Source of the DNA: Bacteroidales bacterium
GTDB lineage: Bacteria > Bacteroidota > Bacteroidia > Bacteroidales > Dysgonomonadaceae
Direction: 5' to 3'
Length of the DNA: 15,259 nucleotides
Assembly: GCA_012799155.1 (NCBI GenBank)
Contig: JAAZLV010000043.1
Coordinates: 1 to 15,259, forward strand
The first letter of the stretch is position 1; the number at the start of each line of letters is the position of its first letter. The notes beneath the pieces are model-generated. The model did no database searches, had not been told where the DNA came from, and worked only from the letters and a program-made list of their open reading frames with translations. Both the position numbers and the translations under genes were made by a program. Positions 1 through 7,183 of this stretch are shown piece after piece.

Positions 1-125
1 GACTTACTCCCGTGTCTGAACGCCTTCCCATCCTGGTGGACAGTGGCAATTGAGGTCTTTGTTCAGCACATAAGCGGAGCTTACAGCAGCGGGTCTGTTC
101 AGGATTTACACCTGATTCCCTTTTC
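1..125 (-). ncRNA. Cobalamin riboswitch, 3' end cut by the window edge
   Basis: Read on the minus strand, this has the conserved blocks of the cobalamin aptamer (RF00174 type) in order. The GGGAA block is at 120-116, CCCGCTGCTGT at 93-83, the B12-box core GCCACTG at 47-41, GGGAAGG at 29-23, and the beginning of the GUCAG block runs off position 1. The spacing matches the complete copy at 2966-3112. It lies 84 bases downstream of the nrdG stop and reads away from it, so it should control a gene beyond the left edge that I cannot see. A B12 transport or B12-independent enzyme gene would be typical. A hairpin (131-137 with 148-154) precedes the aptamer. Confidence 0.93.
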
Positions 126-173
126 ATTGTTCACTTCGAAGCCGTGTGAAGTGAGCAACACCAATATTCAGTG

Positions 174-181
174 CAAAGATA
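174..181 (-). promoter_or_regulatory. Putative -7 box of the left riboswitch transcript
   Basis: The minus strand reads TATCTTTG here, an exact match to the Bacteroidetes -7 consensus TAnnTTTG. It lies about 50 bases before the aptamer, a sensible place for a transcription start near 168. I see no convincing -33 TTTG at normal spacing. The box lies between the nrdG stop and the riboswitch, so the downstream gene probably has its own promoter. Confidence 0.5.
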
Positions 182-209
182 CGCAAAAATATGGAAATTA
201 TAACGATCA

Positions 210-689
210 TCACCTCACCTGACTTGAACATCGCTGCAGTCGGGATGTAATTTCCATGAGATGGCCTTTGTCAAGACGAAACAACCGTTGGTTGGTGGTT
301 TGTTTATCCAATCCTCCCAACTCTTCGATATAGGAACCTGTTTTAATGAAATCAAAGCAGATGAGTGCCTTTTCAAAGATCTCCCTGTTTCCGGAATACC
401 AGGCTGTTTTCATCTCTCTCTCCCAATGTCGTCGCAAATAGATCGCCAGCGAGCAGACTCGTTCCGGATCGGCATCCCCCCCCATGAAACAGATGCAGGT
501 GACTGACTTCCCATACCGTTGCAACAACCGCAACAGAGCTTCTTCGTTCAGTTCCTCCCCGATATCGCTCTGTAACTGCGGGCTGTGGCATCCCTTACAG
601 CGATAGGGACATCGCGACAGGTTGATGGCCAGGGTAACCTCATCGGGTATCTCCTGAAACAGGATATCATAATCTACATACTTTAGCAT
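210..689 (-). CDS. nrdG: Anaerobic ribonucleotide reductase activating protein NrdG
   Basis: This radical-SAM enzyme uses a 4Fe-4S cluster and S-adenosylmethionine to make the glycyl radical on NrdD in the cytoplasm. The cluster motif CX3CX2C is seen as C27-P-Y-R-C31-K-G-C34, followed by HSPQ, as is usual for NrdG. A glycine-rich FMGGD segment, the SAM-contacting region, follows in the middle of the protein. The protein is 159 residues, a normal length for the family. The ATG at 689-687 was chosen because the protein then begins MLKYVDYDILFQEIPDEV, matching the family N-terminus. The frame stays open upstream to 878, but that part only shadows the nrdD C-terminus. The start overlaps the nrdD stop by 7 bases (ATGCTAA), so translation is probably coupled. 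It is co-transcribed with nrdD behind the riboswitch at 2966-3112. Confidence 0.95.
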   Translation of the reverse strand: MLKYVDYDILFQEIPDEVTLAINLSRCPYRCKGCHSPQLQSDIGEELNEEALLRLLQRYGKSVTCICFMGGDADPERVCSLAIYLRRHWEREMKTAWYSGNREIFEKALICFDFIKTGSYIEELGGLDKQTTNQRLFRLDKGHLMEITSRLQRCSSQVR

Positions 690-2800
690 ACCTTTATCTC
701 TTTTTCCGTTTCTCTTTTCCAGTAATATCGCCTGGACGCTTCTACCTGTCGCGGAGCCGAGAAGTTGCTTACCCGCTTCATATACCCAATGACACGGGTT
801 AGATAATCCACATTCACCGATCCGCAACCAGGGCATCTCTTCAGATAGCGCTTGTCGATCGTGCCGCAATCGTTGCACACTGTATTCGGAATATTAAAAG
901 TGAAGTAATTGCACCCTTCCGCGGCTGCTACACGCAGTAACTGCCGGTATTGCGTTTTCGAGAGGTGTTCCTCCAGGTTGAGATGGAGCGCCGATCCGCC
1001 TGTAAGATGTGCAATATAATCCCTCCCGTGCATACGAAACTTGTCGATCACATTCAATGAGGTATCCTCCACCCTGTAGAAATAACTGTTGTAACAGTCG
1101 CGGGGGACAGCATAGCCATCCTCTTTATCCCATTTGGCATGCTTCACACCCACGTTTTCAGCGGGGATCATCTCACAATTGAACATCAGCTCTTTAGATC
1201 GGTATTTTTTATTGGTGCGTTCAATGATCCCCAGCACTTCTTGCACAAACGAGAGGTAACGGGGGTTGGGATTGATATCGATGCCGAGCGATTCGGCTGC
1301 TTCTACTAGTCCGTTTACACCAATGGTCAGGTACTGACGATCAATGTTGATGTATCCGGCATCGAACAAGGGTAGCATCCCTTTCTGTTGAAACAATTTC
1401 AGGTTCTCGTTATAGGCAGTCTGCACCTTGTGCGTCAAATCGACCACCTCTTCGAGAAACGCCGTGTAGGACTGTCCCGTACGTTTGGCGAACTGAACGC
1501 AGCGATTCAGGTTAATGGTCAGCACGCTTTTCGAGCCGGTGGAGACCCCACCGGCGCCCAAGGTATAGCTGAACCCGTTGTCCTGTATCTCATTGCGCAG
1601 ACGACAGCAGCTGGCCAGCGAGTCGGCGTTGTCGCTCATATAGGTGAAGAAGGAGTGTCCCTCGGCATACATCTCTGCCGTGAGATCAGCATATTCAGAG
1701 TCGATCAGGTCGCCGTTTTTTGAAAGCAAAGCCATCGTTTCCACCGGGAAAGTCAACACCGTTTTTGTTCGTTCCTGGTTGAACCATCTCATAAATCTTC
1801 TCTGCAGCCAGCTGAGAGACGCCCAGATGGGAGGTGTGCCGTCGGGGAAACGAAACTCGCCGAACAGGCTTTCGAAATAGTACCGATCGTAGTAAGAGAT
1901 GTTCCAGAATACCGCCTGGAAGTTACGGGCTCCGGTAGGCTGGTTGATGGAATAGACGATCTGTTCGAAACAGTCGGTGATCACTTTGTCCAGACTTCTT
2001 CTACGCAGGGAGAGATCGGCTACCTCCAGGCTCCGCGTAAAATAATCATTCCCGTATTCCTGTCGAATGAAATAATCCAGATACATCAGGAACTCGGGAG
2101 TGGCGCAGGCACCACTCAGCATGCTTGACACAATGAATACCATATTAATAAAACCGCCGCAGAACGATTTCAGGTTAGTGGGTGGCGTGGAGTTACCTCC
2201 GATGGAGAGCGTGCCGTTTATCAGCCAGGGGTACATGGTAATGCTCGCGCAGTAGTTGGCCAGGCTGGTCTCATCGTTTTTATAAATGAAATGCTCGTTC
2301 AGCATTCCGATATATTTGTCCGCCATTTCTTTCCCGTACATCTCTTTCAGCCTGTCGGTGATCATCCTCCTGTTCAGGTCGATAAAGCTTTTTTTAGGCA
2401 GTTCCCCTATGAGCGTGGCGATGTTTTTCTTCTCCACATTGGCATTCGCGTCGAACTTACTCCCTGTAGCTGCATTTTGCGCATCGCAATAGTTCATCAG
2501 AAAGTTCAGGTTATCGCGGATTTCACGCGTCTCGGTATGCTTTTGCCGGTACAACATATATGATTTGGCGACGGTGAAATATTTCTCCGCCATCAAGGCC
2601 GTCTCAACCTGATTCTGGATCTCCTCCACGCTCATACCGTTGGAAATGTGAAGGCGGGAGAGGATGGCAATGAAATCATCCTCGGTGGCGTACTTACCTG
2701 CCGAGAGGAACGCTTTCGCAATGGCATTTTTAATCTTGTTGATTGAGAAAGGGACACGTTTACCATCCCGTTTCTGAATCTGAATTTCTTTGTTACCCAT
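683..2800 (-). CDS. nrdD: Anaerobic (class III) ribonucleoside-triphosphate reductase NrdD
   Basis: It reduces ribonucleotides to deoxyribonucleotides without oxygen or B12, using a glycyl radical made by NrdG. The protein is 705 residues from the ATG at 2800. An N-terminal ATP-cone covers roughly residues 3-95 (KRDGKRVPFSINKIKNAI). A double cysteine (398-399, in LASCCRLRNE) followed by GGVSTGSKSV marks the catalytic region. Four cysteines near the C-terminus (642, 645, 656, 659) form the expected zinc site. The radical glycine is residue 672 in RVIGYMKR. A TTG three codons upstream (2809) would also be in frame, but ATG is preferred because no ribosome-binding site favours either. It forms a two-gene unit with nrdG. 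A cobalamin riboswitch precedes it, so expression should fall when B12 is plentiful. Confidence 0.96.
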   Translation of the reverse strand: MGNKEIQIQKRDGKRVPFSINKIKNAIAKAFLSAGKYATEDDFIAILSRLHISNGMSVEEIQNQVETALMAEKYFTVAKSYMLYRQKHTETREIRDNLNFLMNYCDAQNAATGSKFDANANVEKKNIATLIGELPKKSFIDLNRRMITDRLKEMYGKEMADKYIGMLNEHFIYKNDETSLANYCASITMYPWLINGTLSIGGNSTPPTNLKSFCGGFINMVFIVSSMLSGACATPEFLMYLDYFIRQEYGNDYFTRSLEVADLSLRRRSLDKVITDCFEQIVYSINQPTGARNFQAVFWNISYYDRYYFESLFGEFRFPDGTPPIWASLSWLQRRFMRWFNQERTKTVLTFPVETMALLSKNGDLIDSEYADLTAEMYAEGHSFFTYMSDNADSLASCCRLRNEIQDNGFSYTLGAGGVSTGSKSVLTINLNRCVQFAKRTGQSYTAFLEEVVDLTHKVQTAYNENLKLFQQKGMLPLFDAGYINIDRQYLTIGVNGLVEAAESLGIDINPNPRYLSFVQEVLGIIERTNKKYRSKELMFNCEMIPAENVGVKHAKWDKEDGYAVPRDCYNSYFYRVEDTSLNVIDKFRMHGRDYIAHLTGGSALHLNLEEHLSKTQYRQLLRVAAAEGCNYFTFNIPNTVCNDCGTIDKRYLKRCPGCGSVNVDYLTRVIGYMKRVSNFSAPRQVEASRRYYWKRETEKEIKVC

Positions 2801-2958
2801 ATGATTCAATTTTAAGTGTATAGACCGTTCTCGAACATTACACTTTTTGATGACGGATAACGGAACGTACCTCCTGGCATGAAATCAATTGTGGAGAGGT
2901 ATGGCGACGTACGTCTCTCTTCGATCCTCTTTTTACCCGAAAGAGATCAAAAAGTGCA
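2801..2958 (-). promoter_or_regulatory. Probable expression platform between riboswitch and nrdD
   Basis: This 158-base leader links the aptamer to the nrdD start. It contains a perfect 11-bp inverted repeat, CACTTTTTGAT at 2841-2851 and its complement at 2947-2957. The second arm directly follows the aptamer, so the pairing could switch with ligand binding. A 10-bp palindrome (GACGTACGTC, 2906-2915) lies between the arms. I see no GC hairpin with a U-tract, which argues for control of translation or RNA stability rather than intrinsic termination. A 22-codon open frame (2880 to 2812) covers one arm and stops 11 bases before the nrdD ATG. No function is known for it. Confidence 0.45.
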
Positions 2959-2965
2959 TTACATC

Positions 2966-3112
2966 TGGCAGGTCTTCTGACTTACTCCCGTGTCTGAGCG
3001 CCTTCCCGTTCCGGTCTGAAGGAACAGTGGCTGTGGAGGTGTTTGCTCGGCACGTATTAGGAACTTACAGCAGCGGGAACTGTTGCCGATTCTCACGGCA
3101 TTCCCTTTTCAT
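2966..3112 (-). ncRNA. Cobalamin riboswitch upstream of nrdDG
   Basis: The full set of conserved cobalamin-aptamer blocks is visible on the minus strand. GGGAA is at 3105-3101, CCCGCTGCTGT at 3077-3067, GCCACTG at 3031-3025, GGGAAGG at 3007-3001, and GTCAGAAGACCTGCC closes it near 2968. It senses adenosylcobalamin or a related cobamide in the nascent mRNA. It sits 166 bases before nrdD in the same direction. Bacteria that also own a B12-dependent class II reductase are known to put B12-independent isozymes under such switches. An 11-bp AT-rich hairpin (3112-3122 with 3132-3142) lies just 5' of it. Confidence 0.97.
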
Positions 3113-3156
3113 TTTATTCATATAAGACGACTATGAATAAAAACCAAATGTTGTCA

Positions 3157-3164
3157 CAAAGGTA
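3157..3164 (-). promoter_or_regulatory. Putative -7 box of the nrdDG transcript
   Basis: The minus strand reads TACCTTTG, a perfect TAnnTTTG -7 box, about 45 bases before the aptamer. A TTTG is present at 3182-3179, but it is only 14 bases away, shorter than the spacing usually seen for the -33 element. The transcript probably starts near 3150 and includes the 5' hairpin. Confidence 0.5.
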
Positions 3165-3468
3165 AACTTACTTCTTCACAAAACCAGTACAGTTTATCAA
3201 AAAAGTTATGAACATAAGCTTTAAAATTATATATAATATTGATAATCATAATTATAAAAATAGTATTGGATAATTATGTGTAAAAATAATAAGATGTAAT
3301 TCATTATTCAGGAAACATCTTTCACATTTAGTTTTGAATAAAAAGCCTTAACAGGTGAGTTCTTCTACTCTTACCATGCCTTTATCTCTTTTTTAGCTTC
3401 CATCTTTCCGTAATGCTGCGATGATGATGATCAATTCATCATCGGTGGCGAAAGATCCTATAGTTTTT
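3165..3468 (-). other. AT-rich intergenic region between the B12 operon and nrdDG
   Basis: I find no gene here. The segment is strongly AT-rich between about 3180 and 3350. A hairpin GATGATGA / TCATCATC (3423-3430 with 3436-3443) lies 26 bases after the stop of the last operon gene. It might slow or end transcription, but no U-tract follows it on the minus strand, so I do not call it an intrinsic terminator. The nrdDG promoter lies at the left border. Confidence 0.5.
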
Positions 3469-4839
3469 CTATTGATAATGAGCGACTACGCCACTTCCGT
3501 TGGCTACACCGGTTTGAAAAGCATGTTCAATGGTTTTGGTGATGGGGTTCACGATAAGCACATCCTGTCCCATACCGGATAGAAAGATATCTTCCGAACC
3601 ATTGATCCCCCCGATCTTGTACTCCATCAACATGCTGATGCCATGTCGCTCCATATCGAGAAGAATGGTTGACACTTCTTCTGTTCTGGGATCAACAGCG
3701 TTCAGCACCCCCTCATAAGTACCCCAGTCGAAACTACAACTGTAAATCATTTGATTGTGGCAGGTCATAGCTGCAGTAATCACCCCCTCAACCGCTGTAT
3801 AACTCCCCCCGGGAACAGACAATTGATAGAGTTGGTATGCGGGATAATTGGTGCTGTAGAACAACTTCTCGCCTGTTGAAACGATCCCGGTGGGGTTTGT
3901 TTCAACCGTGAGGAGTGCTGTCTCTTTCATTGTCTCGATATCGACAACGGAGATAGTTTCATCAGCTCCCTGTCCGGAGTTGCACACATAAATTTTTCCT
4001 TCGTGCAGGGTTAATCCCTCGGCGAGTGTGCCACTTAGTGAGGCGTGCGCATCAATGGTTAACGTGGCAGTATCGATGCGTACCACCTCGTTGGAATAGC
4101 TGCTTACATATCCTTTTCCTCCATGAAATAGGATCTCACGGGGCTTGGCCGGATTACCGTCTACATCAGTAAAGAGGATCCGTTGAATTGATTCTCCGGT
4201 AGCCGGGTTGATGACTTCAATGTAGCTGCTCCCTTCCGTGGCAGTCGCGCCAAAGCCGGGACCCGTGATCACACAGTACATCTTGCTGCCATAAATCTCC
4301 AGGTCGTTGCCGGTATCACCTAATGGAATCCCGTTTATGGCCTGAAACTGTTTCTTCAGTAATTCACCACTGCTGACATCATACCAGGCCAATTCACTGT
4401 TGTTGCTGTTGGCATACCCTTCACTCAGTATCCAGTAACCGGCCAGTTCCGGTTTTTTATCCTGAATGACCGTGAGCCGGACGGCCGTACCGGAGGCAGA
4501 AGTAAGAATGATCTCTGCTTCACGACCCTCGTATTGGGTGTTCGGGGTTACGGTCAGTGTCACGATTTTTTTTCCATCAGCATAGGTGGTGCTACGGGTA
4601 GAAGGTCCGTTATCATTTACCTTTACCAGGATCCAGTCGGGGACATCACCGATCGACCAATTCTGGTTGCTTTCCAACTCGAATGTATGGATTCCTCCTG
4701 AAGTAGGAAAAGAGAGGGTCTCTGTTTCCAGACTGGTGGTAAAAAAGGGAGTAAGTTGCTCATCATCTTCACATGAAACCAAAAAGAGGAGGCTTAAAAG
4801 CAGAAGTAGGCTTGTTTTTTTTATTGTCATTTTTTGCAT
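3469..4839 (-). CDS. BACON plus YncE-like (DUF5074-type) propeller lipoprotein
   Basis: This is a predicted outer-membrane lipoprotein of 456 residues. The signal peptide is a run of leucines ending LFLVSC, with the lipid-anchored Cys at residue 23 followed by acidic residues, as in surface-exported Bacteroidetes lipoproteins. Residues about 38-130 form a BACON domain (LSFPTSGGIHTF, then a W-rich core and VTLTVTPNT). Residues about 133-456 form a beta-propeller of the YncE/DUF5074 type, with repeated blade strands and GNDLEIYGSKMY close to the GNDIGIYGGKLY of the btuG product. That suggests it also handles B12 at the surface; this is inference. It is the last gene of the operon, 48 bases after the DUF6580 gene. 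An in-frame ATG three codons on (4830) would serve equally well. Confidence 0.88.
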   Translation of the reverse strand: MQKMTIKKTSLLLLLSLLFLVSCEDDEQLTPFFTTSLETETLSFPTSGGIHTFELESNQNWSIGDVPDWILVKVNDNGPSTRSTTYADGKKIVTLTVTPNTQYEGREAEIILTSASGTAVRLTVIQDKKPELAGYWILSEGYANSNNSELAWYDVSSGELLKKQFQAINGIPLGDTGNDLEIYGSKMYCVITGPGFGATATEGSSYIEVINPATGESIQRILFTDVDGNPAKPREILFHGGKGYVSSYSNEVVRIDTATLTIDAHASLSGTLAEGLTLHEGKIYVCNSGQGADETISVVDIETMKETALLTVETNPTGIVSTGEKLFYSTNYPAYQLYQLSVPGGSYTAVEGVITAAMTCHNQMIYSCSFDWGTYEGVLNAVDPRTEEVSTILLDMERHGISMLMEYKIGGINGSEDIFLSGMGQDVLIVNPITKTIEHAFQTGVANGSGVVAHYQ

Positions 4840-4887
4840 TTTTGTTGGTGATATATTGTTTGAATACTTTCAATCTGGTTATTGTTA

Positions 4888-5466
4888 TCATCTGGCAAGG
4901 TGATGATCAACCCTCAATATCGCGAAACGATGTGCGCTCAGTTCTAACGCACCAAAAAGGAGAGCAGTATAGAACAGGTCGCCCATTATCGTGTTTTTGA
5001 AGAACGGTATGGCGGCTGTGTAACAAGCCATCAATCCGTCGATATCTCTCGGGTACATGGTGCCGGAAAACCATACGCCGAAGTTCGATACCAGAAAGAA
5101 GATAACCGAAGCCCCCAGCGCGGAAAACAGCAGGTTGGGCACTTTTACCTTCTGCAAGGTAAATAACCCCATCAGAGCGATTAGGATAAATGCACCATAG
5201 GTAAACCATGCCCCATTATATAGCCACACGAAGCGGTCGAAATAGGCACCGTAGACCACGTTGTTCAGTAGCAGGTCGCTGATCCACATCGAAACGACGG
5301 GAATCACGAAAGCCCATGCACGGCGGTTATAGTAAGCCGCTCCGAAGAGCGCCATCCCACCGATGGGCGCGAAGTTGGCAGGGTGGGGGATCAGCCGGCT
5401 CAGTGCGGCCAGCAGGATGAACAGCGTTATCACGCTGAAACGAAGTATTATCTTGTTTTTTGCCAT
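4888..5466 (-). CDS. DUF6580-type putative inner-membrane transport protein
   Basis: This is a small, very hydrophobic protein of 192 residues with about five to six predicted membrane segments. The first follows MAKNKIILRF, and others cover roughly residues 38-62, 88-105, 112-133 and 160-178. The segment SRLIPHPANFAPIGGMALFG is typical of DUF6580, a family described as a putative transport protein that resembles substrate-binding components of ECF transporters. Its place among B12 surface proteins makes it a candidate for moving cobamide, or a precursor, across the inner membrane. No substrate can be read from the sequence. It starts 86 bases after the PKD-propeller gene. No ABC transporter (BtuCD) is visible in the window. 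Confidence 0.85.
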   Translation of the reverse strand: MAKNKIILRFSVITLFILLAALSRLIPHPANFAPIGGMALFGAAYYNRRAWAFVIPVVSMWISDLLLNNVVYGAYFDRFVWLYNGAWFTYGAFILIALMGLFTLQKVKVPNLLFSALGASVIFFLVSNFGVWFSGTMYPRDIDGLMACYTAAIPFFKNTIMGDLFYTALLFGALELSAHRFAILRVDHHLAR

Positions 5467-5552
5467 AGTTGTTGGGGAAATTATGAATGAATTACTATAT
5501 GATCAATCGATTCTCACGGAACGATTGTTTCGATATCGACCTCATGATCCGT

Positions 5553-6905
5553 TTATTTAAAATTATCGGTAAAGAAAATTCCGGCCGGGAATTTCGTATA
5601 ATCTTTGTAGTTGGTTTTCAACCCCGGAGTGCCGCTATCGAAATTGAAAACACTGATATTATTGATCAGGTAATCCGTCCCGTAGCCTTTGATGGTATTC
5701 AGATAGACGTCACCGGTAACCGGATGTACCGCAATATTGTTATATACGATATTGGCATCATCGACCATTGTTTTAGCATCGACCATAAATTGTGATTCTC
5801 CCGTGCTGAATATATGGCGATAGATCCGCGTGGAAGCGTTACTATAGTAAAGGGTATCTCCCTTGGCCGTAATGCCCGGTGTGGCTCCCCATCCGGCACC
5901 CAAAGATCCCTGTGTAACCTCGTTCACCTTTATCACTCCGCCGGTTTCAGCATCTATCTTGGTTATCTTACCCGGGCTTCCCGTGGTGGAGACGAACAGG
6001 TTGCCATCTTTCGACTTCACGATACCGCTGATGGAGGCGTCCATCTCTATGGTCTGGCTTACCCCGGGATTATTGGCCTGAAGCACCAGCAGGTTCCTCC
6101 CGGCAATCACGAAGACTTTACCATCAGCTACTACCATTTGGTTTTTATTGGCTCCCTGAGTACCTTCTATGTAATTGAGTTCTTTTGTCGTACTGTTGAA
6201 CCTGTACACACCTCTATTATCCCGGATGAAAATATTCCTGTCGTCCAGTACCCTTACATGTGTAGGCCAACTCAATTCATCCAATTCATCATTGTAGGCA
6301 GCTTCCCGTTCGAGCGTCTCGCTATTTGCCACAATGAGCTTTCCATCACTCCTTTCACCTATTCCCCTGTTTTGAGAAATGATATACATTTTTCCATCCT
6401 TGACAAACAGGTCTTGCGTTGCACTTCCCAAATAGGTGCCGTTTGCCCTGAAATAAGCACTGTCGGTTACCACACCTTTGGGACTGATAAATACCAGGGA
6501 GCCATTTTCGGCAAATGCACTACCTTCATTCAGCACCCATGTCCCGTGCCGGTATTTCCCGTACACCTGTATGGTCATATCCGCTTTGGTTTCACCCTCT
6601 TCGTTGGCAGCCAACAGTGTAATAAGATGGGCTCCCGTTTCAGTTGGGACAAAACGAAGTACTGAATCACTCACTTCGACAGGCTCCCCGTTCACGCGCC
6701 AACTGAAACTGCTCACCGCCTCACTTTCAATGACGGCTTTGAGTTTCAATGTATCTTCCTGTGCCATACTGTTTTCGTTGGACAGGTTGATAATGGCTAC
6801 TTTCGGCAATTCCGTCTGCGAAATAACCGGATCATCCTCATTTGAACAGGATATCACGAAAAGTGATATCAGTAATACAAATGGTAAATAAATAATCTTC
6901 TTCAT
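5553..6905 (-). CDS. PKD plus YncE-like (DUF5074-type) propeller lipoprotein
   Basis: This is a predicted surface lipoprotein of 450 residues. The signal peptide ends VISC, with the modified Cys at residue 20 followed by SNEDD. Residues about 33-115 resemble a PKD/Ig-like domain (SFSWRVNGEPV, then GAHLITLLAANEEG). From about residue 120 a beta-propeller begins with GTWVLNEGSAFAENGSL, matching the GFYLLNEGNMGTNKATL that opens the propeller of the btuG product. Blades continue to the C-terminus. It is probably a BtuG paralogue, but whether it binds B12 cannot be told. The ATG at 6905 gives a clean short signal peptide. The 277 bases before it hold a fossil gene end (6928-7053) and a hairpin, so this gene may have been separated from its original upstream neighbour. 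Confidence 0.88.
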   Translation of the reverse strand: MKKIIYLPFVLLISLFVISCSNEDDPVISQTELPKVAIINLSNENSMAQEDTLKLKAVIESEAVSSFSWRVNGEPVEVSDSVLRFVPTETGAHLITLLAANEEGETKADMTIQVYGKYRHGTWVLNEGSAFAENGSLVFISPKGVVTDSAYFRANGTYLGSATQDLFVKDGKMYIISQNRGIGERSDGKLIVANSETLEREAAYNDELDELSWPTHVRVLDDRNIFIRDNRGVYRFNSTTKELNYIEGTQGANKNQMVVADGKVFVIAGRNLLVLQANNPGVSQTIEMDASISGIVKSKDGNLFVSTTGSPGKITKIDAETGGVIKVNEVTQGSLGAGWGATPGITAKGDTLYYSNASTRIYRHIFSTGESQFMVDAKTMVDDANIVYNNIAVHPVTGDVYLNTIKGYGTDYLINNISVFNFDSGTPGLKTNYKDYTKFPAGIFFTDNFK

Positions 6906-6927
6906 ATTTTACATTAATGGTCGTTGT

Positions 6928-7053
6928 TTATTGAGCGATGGTCTCTATATTGATTCCCAACAGGTGAAGGTTTTCGCCACGGCTTACTGATCTACCATTC
7001 TGGGTATCTGAGATCATGAGATCCTCTATTAAATCATTTTTATTGATCCTTCG
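6928..7053 (-). pseudogene. Fossil C-terminal tail of a PKD surface lipoprotein
   Basis: The minus strand has 41 open codons ending in TAA at 6930-6928. The last residues read GENLHLLGINIETIAQ. The intact PKD protein encoded at 8826-10361 ends GENLHLLEINIATIIEK. The DNA shares a perfect 19-base run, CCAACAGGTGAAGGTTTTC on the plus strand, at 6957-6975 and 8858-8876. Further upstream the frame is stopped (TAG) and the similarity fades, so only the end of the gene survives. It has no start or signal peptide and cannot make a working protein. It lies on the far side of the MACPF gene from its intact relative. Confidence 0.82.
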
Positions 7054-7091
7054 CTATCTTTTAATTATCAAAATAACCCCAAGAGAAAGTG

Positions 7092-7110
7092 AGTATTTTT
7101 ATAAAATACT
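7092..7110. repeat. AT-rich 8-bp hairpin downstream of the MACPF gene
   Basis: AGTATTTT and AAAATACT form a perfect stem around a TAT loop, 74 bases after the MACPF stop. No U-tract follows on the minus strand. It may protect the 3' end of the message or act as a weak terminator; neither is shown. Confidence 0.35.
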
Positions 7111-7183
7111 ACAAATTCTAATTAAATTATGCACTTAAATTTAAATCGAAAACATAAACTCAAAATAATCCTCTTGAAAAGTT

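Noticed and set aside
691..705. CCTTTATCTCTTTTT also occurs near 3380
   Set aside because: This is a single 15-base pyrimidine-rich match with no related flanks. Chance or composition explains it.
690..878. Upstream extension of nrdG by 63 codons
   Set aside because: It lies wholly inside nrdD in another frame. The family N-terminus begins at the 689 ATG.
3396..3468. Short open run on the minus strand reading TDDELIIIIAALRKDGS before a TAA
   Set aside because: It could be a fossil gene end, but it is short, partly produced by a GAT-repeat hairpin, and I recognise no family.
5504..5527. 6-bp hairpin CAATCG / CGATTG between the DUF6580 and PKD-propeller genes
   Set aside because: The stem is short with a 12-base loop and no U-tract, so it is not distinguishable from chance.
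5814..6665. Plus-strand open frame of 283 codons opposite the PKD-propeller gene
   Set aside because: This is an antisense shadow with no recognisable domain. The minus-strand product is convincing over its full length.
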